NCBI GenBank assembly: GCA_041686235.1 | Contig: JAWLED010000109.1 | Location: 1 to 7,649, forward strand | Direction: 5' to 3' | Length of the DNA stretch: 7,649 nucleotides | Source: JAAAOH01 sp041686235 | GTDB lineage: Bacteria; Spirochaetota; Spirochaetia; DSM-27196; PWMO01 | Shown here: in pieces, positions 1 to 5,203 of the stretch | Numbering within the stretch: the stretch's first letter is position 1 | Layout of the letters: every line of letters begins with the position of its first letter | The notes under the pieces: generated by a model | Told to the model about the DNA's origin: nothing | The model's input: only the letters and a program-made list of their open reading frames with translations | Databases searched by the model: none | Made by a program: the position numbers and the translations under genes

Positions 1-554
1 CCGACAATTCGAGGAATGCGAGAGAGGGCTGCAAGGATGTAATACTGAAACGGCATGCGAACCATCCCGGCTATCCACGAGACTGCTGAAAAGGGAATAG
101 GGGAAACGCCGGCAATGACGACGGCCCATACTCCGTACCGCTCGATGATTTTTGTCCCGCGTTCGTAGTAGCCCGAAACCGTCCGTTGTACAAAGGGAAG
201 ATGATAGAGCCCGCGGCCGATCCAGTACCCGCAGGCTCCGCCGAACACGGAGGCGACGCTCATCACCGAAAGAAGCGACCAGGGCTGCCAGGTCACGGTA
301 AAGGGGTAGAAGACGTCCATGGAGACGGGGACGATAAACATATCCATCATCCAGACAACGAGAAAAACGCCGATAAGCCCGCCGCGGCTGACAACGCGCT
401 CCGCGTAGGCTTCGACCGGCACATCGAGAGCTATGAGCACGAGTGTAGCTCCGAGGAGAATACCGAGTAGCCCCACGGACTTTCGAACGAGTTGCCACGG
501 ATTAACCGCCCCGGTTTCGTCGCCGGTATTCGCCGGTTTCTCAGAGTTTGCCAT
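1..554 (-). CDS. VTT/DedA-like (YqaA-type) membrane protein, N-terminal part, cut by window edge
   Basis: An open frame reads from an ATG at 554 leftward to the window edge without a stop, giving 184 codons of an unfinished protein. It starts MANSEKPANTGDE, has a hydrophobic helix at about residues 26-46, and further hydrophobic stretches at about 59-80 and 93-113. Features of the VTT (DedA/SNARE-associated) family are visible: a glycine-rich G-G-x-x-G-Y-W-I-G-R segment at residues 105-114, and near the cut a proline and glycine motif S-P-I-P-F (151-155) followed by A-G-M-V-R-M-P-F (162-169) and a basic R-x-P-R (179-182). This family is made of polytopic inner-membrane proteins, several linked to lipid scrambling or envelope homeostasis; the exact role here is unknown. 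In-frame GTG and TTG codons lie just upstream of the chosen ATG and could be the true start; GGA about 10 nt before the ATG is only a weak ribosome site. The gene is divergent from the transporter at 766. Family assignment is from motifs alone. Confidence 0.75.
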   Translation of the reverse strand, partial: MANSEKPANTGDETGAVNPWQLVRKSVGLLGILLGATLVLIALDVPVEAYAERVVSRGGLIGVFLVVWMMDMFIVPVSMDVFYPFTVTWQPWSLLSVMSVASVFGGACGYWIGRGLYHLPFVQRTVSGYYERGTKIIERYGVWAVVIAGVSPIPFSAVSWIAGMVRMPFQYYILAALSRIPRIV

Positions 555-633
555 TGTCGCTTTGTCCAACACGCATCGTTTTCATCGGGGCTGAGCATAC
601 TACGCATGGCCGCTGTGGGTCACGTTCTGCCAG

Positions 634-701
634 GGGCGCCGCCGCGCTCAGGGCGCCGCCGCGCTCAGGGCCCCCGACGCGCTCCGGGCCCCGCCGCGCT
701 G
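634..701. repeat. GC-rich tandem repeat, about 17-bp unit, about four copies
   Basis: Two perfect 17-bp copies sit head to tail at 634-650 and 651-667 (unit GGGCGCCGCCGCGCTCA). They are followed by two diverged copies of 18 bp (668-685) and 16 bp (686-701) that keep the GGGC start and the GCGCT end. The array is almost pure G and C apart from the CTCA tail and lies about 65-130 bp upstream of the transporter start. Such arrays can expand and contract by slippage, and this one might influence transcription or mRNA structure of the transporter; that is inference. Confidence 0.85.
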
Positions 702-721
702 TTTGGTGGTGGCGGCGGGGC
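688..721. other. GC-only stem-loop in MFS upstream region
   Basis: GCCCCGCCGC at 688-697 is the exact reverse complement of GCGGCGGGGC at 712-721, giving a 10-bp stem with a 14-nt loop. The left arm is part of the last tandem-repeat copy; earlier copies could pair with the same right arm with a mismatch or bulge, so alternative structures are possible. There is no run of T after either arm, so it is not a standard intrinsic terminator. If the transporter is transcribed from upstream of it, the hairpin would sit in the 5' leader. Confidence 0.6.
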
Positions 722-750
722 GCCTCATCATGTAGAATCGGCAGTGCCGA

Positions 751-760
751 AAGAGGAGGT
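751..760 (+). promoter_or_regulatory. Strong ribosome binding site deciding the GTG start at 766
   Basis: AAGAGGAGGT contains AGGAGGT, which matches the anti-Shine-Dalgarno complement, and ends 5 nt before the GTG at 766. It supports GTG as the real start of the transporter; the next in-frame ATG comes about 17 codons later and has no comparable site. Confidence 0.85.
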
Positions 761-765
761 GCACT

Positions 766-2061
766 GTGAGCACGGCTCGGGCGGACTTACCGCCGCGGTT
801 CTATCAAACAACGTTCATGATTGGTCTGGGGTTTTTCACCATGGGCCTCATGGACCCCCTCTACGACAACTACGTTCCGGTGTTTCTCGATGGGCTCGTA
901 GATTCGCGAGCGCTCATCGGCGCGCTCATGACGATCGACAATATCATGGCACTGTTGCTCATCCCGTTGGTGACCGCCTGGAGCGATAACGCGCGAACCT
1001 CCATCGGCCGTCGTATGCCGTTCATCATCGTCGCTCTGCCGGCCTCCGCGGTCATGTTTACCTTCCTGCCGGTTGCCGGAATGACCTCGCTTGCCGCCTT
1101 CGTTGCGGCTCTGGTGGGATTCAACCTCTTCAAGCAGTCGGCACGGGGGCCGGTGGTTGCGCTCATGCCCGACACCATCCCAAATGAGTACCGCAGCGAG
1201 GCAAACGGGGTCATCAACATGATGGGCGGAATTGCAGCGGTGGTGGGGACGGTTGCGTTGGCGCCGCTCATGGACCTCGAGCTCGTTCTGCCGCTGTTCG
1301 GCGATACGTCTCGGCGGCTTCCGTTTCTCATCGCTGCCGGCCTGATTATCGTGGCAACGGTGCTCTTGCGCCTCACAGTGAAGGAAAAAGAGTTGCCGAA
1401 GGAAACCACAAAGCGGGAGCCGGTGCTCAAATCGCTCAAAGCGGTGTTTTCGGCCGACGACAAGAGCGCGGTATATGTGCTCGTGGCGCTCTTTCTGTGG
1501 TTCGCCGCGTATTGGGGGATGCGCCCCTTCATGACGCTATACGTCATAGAGTACCTTGGCCTCAGCGAGGGAATGGCGGGATTCTCCACGGGTATGGTGG
1601 CCATCGCCTACCTCGTGTTTGCCGTGCCGAGCGGTATGATCGCCCACCGTATCGGACGGAAGCGAACCATCCGCATTGCCCTTGCCGCTATGGCGGTTGT
1701 CGCGGTGCTCATGTTTTCTCACGAGAGCTGGACGGTAGGGATCGGCGCTTCACAGGGGTTAGCTGTCGGCACCTTCTGGGGGCTTTTGTTCATGTTCGGA
1801 ATGGCCTGGGGCGCGGCAAACACCAACAGCTTTCCCATGCTCTGGAAGATGGCCGATTTCGACACAATGGGCGCCTACACCGGCATCTACTACGTGTTTT
1901 CTCAGGCGGCCGCCATTGTGGCGCCGCCCATCACCGGCGTCGTAGTGGACGCGGTGGGCTTTCGCTCCATTTTCGGCTTTGCCGCCGTCGTTATGCTCGC
2001 CTCATTTTTCGTGATCGGTCGAGCCCGAGGTGGAGAGCCCGGAGAGGCCGCCGCTTCCTGA
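766..2061 (+). CDS. Major facilitator superfamily transporter, GPH/SLC45-like
   Basis: A 431-residue polytopic inner-membrane protein of normal length for a 12-helix major facilitator. Translation starts at GTG behind a very good ribosome site. The first half carries the cytoplasmic loop signature S-D-N (73-75) followed by G-R-R-M-P-F (81-86), the form typical of the glycoside-pentoside-hexuronide and SLC45 sugar carriers. After it come R-G-P (127-129), M-P-D (134-136) and R-x-x-x-N-G (143-148), which are conserved in the same group. A charged stretch at about 205-230 is the central cytoplasmic loop between the two six-helix halves, and the second half has the matching loop A-H-R-I-G-R-K-R. 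The likely role is proton- or cation-coupled uptake or export of a sugar or similar small solute; the substrate cannot be inferred. No metabolic gene is adjacent on the same strand to suggest one. Its last 19 codons and stop overlap, in antisense, the 3' end of the RseC-family gene. An unrelated sugar-like efflux carrier is the main alternative. Confidence 0.85.
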   Translation: MSTARADLPPRFYQTTFMIGLGFFTMGLMDPLYDNYVPVFLDGLVDSRALIGALMTIDNIMALLLIPLVTAWSDNARTSIGRRMPFIIVALPASAVMFTFLPVAGMTSLAAFVAALVGFNLFKQSARGPVVALMPDTIPNEYRSEANGVINMMGGIAAVVGTVALAPLMDLELVLPLFGDTSRRLPFLIAAGLIIVATVLLRLTVKEKELPKETTKREPVLKSLKAVFSADDKSAVYVLVALFLWFAAYWGMRPFMTLYVIEYLGLSEGMAGFSTGMVAIAYLVFAVPSGMIAHRIGRKRTIRIALAAMAVVAVLMFSHESWTVGIGASQGLAVGTFWGLLFMFGMAWGAANTNSFPMLWKMADFDTMGAYTGIYYVFSQAAAIVAPPITGVVVDAVGFRSIFGFAAVVMLASFFVIGRARGGEPGEAAAS

Positions 2062-2544
2062 GAGCTCTGAGTTGAGACCGTCGGCGGCACCGGCAACGCT
2101 CCTGCCGCCGCGGCGCCGATCGACTTCGTAGCGGACCGAGCCGGAAACGCGGCGGTCGTATCGCTTGATGCCCCAGCCGGCGGCGCCGAGACCGGCCATG
2201 GCCGAGGCAAATGCTCCAAGCGGCTGCAGCGTGGGACCGGCGCCGGCGAAAAGCACGAAGTGTCCCAGAAGCAGTCCCGCAAAAAAGGCTACAAGCGGTA
2301 TGCCGTAGACGATGCCGGTGAGACCGAGCACCGAGGTGTTTCGGATTCGCAGATTCACGGAGTCGGTTGCGTCGAGGCCGCGCGCATCCGCGCCGTGTAC
2401 GTGGCTGCGCGGGACCGATACCACGCCGTCGTTTCGGTAGCACTGTTCGCGAATGGAGCAGACATCACAGGCGCCGGTTCGAACGATTTGGAAGACGACG
2501 TGGCGGTCATCGGTATGTTGTACGATTGCCTGTTCTTCGATCAT
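2002..2544 (-). CDS. rseC: RseC/MucC-family membrane protein, last gene of the Rnf operon
   Basis: A 180-residue protein with the RseC/MucC layout. It has a short N-terminal domain with the cysteine cluster C26-x2-C29-x5-C35 (near A-C-D-V-C), a small beta-rich stretch, and two membrane helices at about 72-99 and 107-126. A hydrophilic C-terminal tail of about 50 residues follows, rich in Arg, Gly and Ser. In Escherichia coli RseC is linked both to sigma-E control and to the Rsx complex (an Rnf homologue) that keeps SoxR reduced. Family members often accompany rnf genes elsewhere, so a role in assembly or electron delivery around Rnf is plausible here; a sigma-E role is not supported by anything seen. 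The ATG overlaps the rnfB stop in ATGA, with GAGGAAGAG 8 nt upstream, so it is translationally coupled to rnfB. The last 19 codons overlap the transporter gene in antisense, and the tail has low-complexity composition. Confidence 0.85.
   Translation of the reverse strand: MIEEQAIVQHTDDRHVVFQIVRTGACDVCSIREQCYRNDGVVSVPRSHVHGADARGLDATDSVNLRIRNTSVLGLTGIVYGIPLVAFFAGLLLGHFVLFAGAGPTLQPLGAFASAMAGLGAAGWGIKRYDRRVSGSVRYEVDRRRGGRSVAGAADGLNSELSGSGGLSGLSTSGSTDHEK
2082..2110. other. Stem-loop just after the MFS stop, inside the RseC-family gene
   Basis: CGGCGGCA at 2082-2089 and TGCCGCCG at 2103-2110 are perfect reverse complements (8-bp stem, 13-nt loop), 20 bp past the transporter stop. No T-run follows, so it is not a classical terminator. 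It may protect or end the transporter mRNA, or may simply reflect GC-rich Gly/Ala/Arg codons of the opposite gene. Confidence 0.3.
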
Positions 2545-3407
2545 GATACCGGCTCTTCCTCACGAGAGGTGTCTTTTACGTACTTCTCGTATTTGACGAT
2601 GTTCGCCCGAGTCGTATAGGCATCCGTCGGGCACTTTTCGCCGTACTCCGGCTTTGCGGTATAGGGATCGGTGTTGACCACCGCAAGGTTTCCCTTCATC
2701 TGTACCGCCTCGGCGTTATCGTCTTTGGCGGCCGCCTTTACGCAGAGGTTACAGGCAATGCAGGCCTTCTTGCAGACTTTCTTTGCAATGGCCGCGGGAT
2801 CCTGAGACTTGCAAAACACGAACGCCTCGTGATCGACCGGATGGAGCTCGATGAGATCGCGCGGGCAGGCAACCACGCAGTTGCCGCAGGCGGTGCATTT
2901 TTCGGCATCGACGTACGGCACGCCGGTTTCCGATAAGTGGATCGCGTCGAAGGGGCAGGAGCGCACGCAGGATGCAAGACCGATGCACCCGTATTTGCAG
3001 CGCTTGGCCACGTCCTGTGAGTACACGGCCGCCGCGCAGTCTTCGATACCTCGGTAGTCGCCGGGGAAGGCGGCCGCCTCTGAGTCTCCCTGACAGAAAA
3101 CGACCGCCACGAGCTTTTGTTTGTCCTCGTTGGCGACCTCCACGCCCATGACTTCCGCCACCGCTCGAGTGGTGTCTTCGCCACCGACCACACAGAGGTC
3201 GATTTCCTCGCCGTTTTCGGCGATGGCCTCTGCGTAGGTGGCACACGAAGGATATCCGCATCCGCCGCAGTTAACGCCGGGCAGAACTTCCTCGACCTCA
3301 TCTATCTTGGGGTTCGTCTCCACGTGAAACTTGCGGTTTGCAACCCCGAGAAATATCGCAAATAGGAGCCCGAGGACTCCCATGAGTAACGCTGCTTGAA
3401 GAATCAT
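2541..3407 (-). CDS. rnfB: Rnf complex subunit B, multi-cluster iron-sulfur protein
   Basis: A 288-residue electron-entry subunit, expected to accept electrons from reduced ferredoxin on the cytoplasmic face. Residues 3-23 form one N-terminal membrane helix. Next is the four-cysteine [4Fe-4S] domain C47-x2-C50-x4-C55-x16-C72 in the G-V-N-C-G-G-C-G context. Residues 137-181 form a ferredoxin-like domain, with C137, C141, C147 and C151 followed by C171-x2-C174-x2-C177-x3-C181-P. A second such domain at 212-259 keeps C212, C216, C219, C222 and C259, but has Ala at 226 and Tyr, Lys and Tyr at 249, 252 and 255 where cysteines are expected. This is the loss of one full cluster site (see findings). 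Other cysteines at 105, 124 and 199 occur in related long RnfB proteins. The start is fixed by GGAGGAG 6 nt upstream. It follows rnfA by 23 bp and overlaps the RseC-family start by 4 bp. The long C-terminal region separates it from the shorter enterobacterial RsxB type. Confidence 0.97.
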   Translation of the reverse strand: MILQAALLMGVLGLLFAIFLGVANRKFHVETNPKIDEVEEVLPGVNCGGCGYPSCATYAEAIAENGEEIDLCVVGGEDTTRAVAEVMGVEVANEDKQKLVAVVFCQGDSEAAAFPGDYRGIEDCAAAVYSQDVAKRCKYGCIGLASCVRSCPFDAIHLSETGVPYVDAEKCTACGNCVVACPRDLIELHPVDHEAFVFCKSQDPAAIAKKVCKKACIACNLCVKAAAKDDNAEAVQMKGNLAVVNTDPYTAKPEYGEKCPTDAYTTRANIVKYEKYVKDTSREEEPVS

Positions 3408-3413
3408 CTTACT

Positions 3414-3420
3414 CTCCTCC
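3414..3420 (-). promoter_or_regulatory. Strong ribosome binding site of rnfB
   Basis: GGAGGAG on the minus strand ends 6 nt before the rnfB ATG at 3407. It lies in the 23-bp gap after rnfA, so rnfB has its own initiation site and need not rely on coupling. Confidence 0.8.
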
Positions 3421-3430
3421 TATGCGGATC

Positions 3431-4009
3431 CTACGCGGACACGAGACCCGTAAAGCCCATAAACGCCAGCGCAAGGACGCCGGCCACGATGAGCGTCACC
3501 GCTGCGCCCTGAAACGGGCGGGGAATATCGGCGGTTTCGAGTTGCTCGCGGATGCCCGCCATAATAACGATTGCCAGTGTAAAGCCGACGCCCGCACCAA
3601 AGCCGAACACGATGGACTGCAGAAACTCGTACTCGCGCATCGCCTGAATGAGTGCGACGAACAAGATTGCGCAGTTCGTGGTGATGAGCGGCAAGAAAAT
3701 GCCCAGTGTCTTGTAGAGCGCGGGCAATGTCTTTTTGATGAACATTTCGACGAATTGCACCAGCGAGGCGATTACCAGTATGTAGGAGACATACTCGAGA
3801 AACGGAAGCCCGAAGCGGATCAACACGAGATTGTTGATGAGCCACGTGGCCGCCGCGGTGAGCGTCATCACGAAGGTAACGGCAATCCCCATCGAAACGG
3901 CCGAATCTATCTGCTTGGATACTCCGATGAACGGGCAAATGCCCACGAAGTAGTAGAGCACGAAATTGTTTACCAGAACTGCAACCAGTAAGACCGCAAT
4001 GAATTCCAT
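3431..4009 (-). CDS. rnfA: Rnf complex subunit A, integral membrane
   Basis: A 192-residue protein with six predicted membrane helices (about 3-23, 39-60, 71-91, 102-122, 131-152, 169-190), the usual size for RnfA/NqrE. It pairs with RnfE in an inverted arrangement in the membrane. Known Rnf and Nqr structures place an iron-sulfur centre at this interface, ligated by cysteines from both proteins; here C25 (in G-I-C-P-F) and C113 (in T-T-N-C-A) are the matching residues. The N-N-F-V-L segment at 14-18 and the I-R-E-Q-L stretch near residue 154 are also typical. The ATG lies 1 bp after the rnfE stop (TAG T ATG), with a GGAAGG-type site inside the end of rnfE about 9 nt upstream, so translation is probably coupled. 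The length and motifs show an intact gene. Confidence 0.97.
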   Translation of the reverse strand: MEFIAVLLVAVLVNNFVLYYFVGICPFIGVSKQIDSAVSMGIAVTFVMTLTAAATWLINNLVLIRFGLPFLEYVSYILVIASLVQFVEMFIKKTLPALYKTLGIFLPLITTNCAILFVALIQAMREYEFLQSIVFGFGAGVGFTLAIVIMAGIREQLETADIPRPFQGAAVTLIVAGVLALAFMGFTGLVSA

Positions 4010-4010
4010 A

Positions 4011-4637
4011 CTACGCCGCCTTCCTTAGAATCAACGAGCCACCGGCCTGCAGATGGTTGAAAAGGGCCATAAGAAGGCCCAGCGCGATGAATGCGCCTGC
4101 CGGCAGGATCATGATGAGCATCGGGGTATAGCCGGAGCCGAAAATCGCGGCCCCAAAGAGCTCTCCGCTTCCGAGGATCTCCCTCACACCGCCCAGTACC
4201 ATGAGCGCCCCGGTGAATCCGGCGCCCGTGCCGAGCGCGTCCGCGATGGACGGGCCTACCGCGTTTCTCGTGGCAAAGGCCTCGATGCGACCCATAATCA
4301 TGCAGTTCACGACGATGAGCGGCACATAGGGGCCGAGGGCCTCTGAGAGCGGTGGGAAGAACGCCTTGAGCACGAGGTCTGCGATGGTAACGAAGGTGGC
4401 AATGATGACCGCGTAGACCGGAATCCGGACTTGCCCCGGGACGATCCGATTGATTATGGATGCAATGGTCGCCGCAGAGACCACAACGAAGGTGGTTGCA
4501 AGGCCCATTGCCAGCCCGTTTGCCACCGATGTCGTGACCGCAAGCGTCGGGCACATGCCGAGCACCTGCACGAAGACGGGATTATTCTTTATGAGTCCCG
4601 CACCAAAGTGCGAGACAATGCTTGGGCTGCTTTTCAT
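4011..4637 (-). CDS. rnfE: Rnf complex subunit E, integral membrane
   Basis: A 208-residue membrane protein homologous to RnfA and to NqrD. After a short N-terminal segment it has about six hydrophobic helices. The two cysteines expected to share the membrane iron-sulfur centre with RnfA are C29 (in L-G-M-C-P-T) and C112 (in V-N-C-M-I-M). The N-N-P-V-F segment at 18-22 and the R-I-E-A-F-A loop after C112 are characteristic of RnfE and distinguish it from RnfA. The ATG overlaps the rnfG stop in ATGA (4634-4637), with GAGGAGG 10 nt upstream in the end of rnfG. The C terminus is a short basic tail ending in R-K-A-A. No sign of damage. Confidence 0.97.
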   Translation of the reverse strand: MKSSPSIVSHFGAGLIKNNPVFVQVLGMCPTLAVTTSVANGLAMGLATTFVVVSAATIASIINRIVPGQVRIPVYAVIIATFVTIADLVLKAFFPPLSEALGPYVPLIVVNCMIMGRIEAFATRNAVGPSIADALGTGAGFTGALMVLGGVREILGSGELFGAAIFGSGYTPMLIMILPAGAFIALGLLMALFNHLQAGGSLILRKAA

Positions 4638-5203
4638 TGCCGGCTTTCCTCCTCACTGAGTATCTCTACAGCGCGACCAACGTCATCACTGACACCTTCC
4701 GCCACTGCTTCGGTGGAGATAGTGGCACCGGAAATGGCTTCGATCTCGTTTTCCTCTGTGTCGGGCTCAGCGTTCTTCACGTAATCGACGGGTTCACTTG
4801 GGTCGAGACCCTCGAACTGAGACCGGAAATCCTCTTCGGCAATTTTGGCACCGAGTCCCGGTGTCTCCACCTGTTGGACCACCTCCAAGCCGGCAATCGA
4901 GGAAAGATCGGGCGATACCCCGACGAGCAAGCGGATCTCCCCGCCGTAGCCGGTGGTTGTAACGCGTACTGCAAAGCCGAGCAGATCTCCCCCTTGTGAC
5001 TCCGCTCGGTAAACGGTGGGGCCCTCGGTGTCGAGCTCTTCGAACTCCGGGGTCTCGCTTCCCTCGAAGAGCGCACTCAGCGAGCGCTCGAGAGCTGCTT
5101 GCTCGTTTTCCTCGATGCGCGGAATGAGACCGGTATATACCGCAGCAAGCACGACCCCGGAGAGAAGCGTGACTATACCGAGTACAAGAATCATTTTTTT
5201 CAT
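4634..5203 (-). CDS. rnfG: Rnf complex subunit G, covalent FMN protein
   Basis: A 189-residue protein with one N-terminal membrane anchor (about 3-26) and an extracytoplasmic FMN-binding domain, homologous to NqrC. The segments G-Y-G-G-E-I (85-90) and V-E-T-P-G-L-G-A-K (112-120) are family hallmarks. The flavin site is S158-G-A-T161, where T161 should carry FMN through a phosphoester bond made by ApbE. The residue three before the Ser is Glu (E155) where the consensus has Asp. The exported domain is strongly acidic, with many Glu and Asp residues; that may reflect a saline habitat but is only suggestive. The ATG overlaps the rnfD stop (ATGA, 5200-5203), with GGAAGGAG 7 nt upstream. No apbE gene is present in this window. 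Confidence 0.96.
   Translation of the reverse strand: MKKMILVLGIVTLLSGVVLAAVYTGLIPRIEENEQAALERSLSALFEGSETPEFEELDTEGPTVYRAESQGGDLLGFAVRVTTTGYGGEIRLLVGVSPDLSSIAGLEVVQQVETPGLGAKIAEEDFRSQFEGLDPSEPVDYVKNAEPDTEENEIEAISGATISTEAVAEGVSDDVGRAVEILSEEESRQ

Larger units (their letters stand above)
555..765. other. Divergent intergenic region between VTT-like gene and MFS gene
   Basis: This 211-bp gap separates the starts of two divergent genes and must carry both their promoters. No convincing protein-coding frame belongs here; short frames crossing it are continuations of other-frame translations of the flanking genes. The right half is occupied by a GC-rich repeat array and stem-loop (634-721). On the plus strand TAGAAT at 733-738 resembles a -10 box, but no -35 box lies at the right distance. 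On the minus strand a GTGACC and TATGCT pair about 18 bp apart (near 600-630) is a weak promoter candidate for the VTT-like gene. Neither promoter call is strong. Confidence 0.6.

Noticed and set aside
634..701. CRISPR array
   Set aside because: The repeats are directly contiguous, only about 17 bp, with no spacers between them and no cas genes nearby.
688..721. GC stem-loop as a rho-independent terminator
   Set aside because: No T-run follows on either strand, and it lies between two divergent starts where a terminator is not expected.
492..989. Plus-strand 165-codon frame spanning the intergenic repeat
   Set aside because: It is antisense to the VTT-like gene and out of frame with the transporter, with a Pro/Arg/Gly-rich translation produced by the GC repeats.
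870..1604. Long minus-strand open frame opposite the transporter (244 codons)
   Set aside because: It lies wholly antisense to a well-supported transporter gene, has a Ser/Arg/Thr-rich composition with no recognisable domain, and no good ribosome site; it is a GC-rich antisense shadow.
2741..2790. Frameshift or sequencing error as the cause of missing RnfB cysteines
   Set aside because: The reading frame and the conserved residues on both sides of each missing cysteine align in register, so the changes are substitutions.
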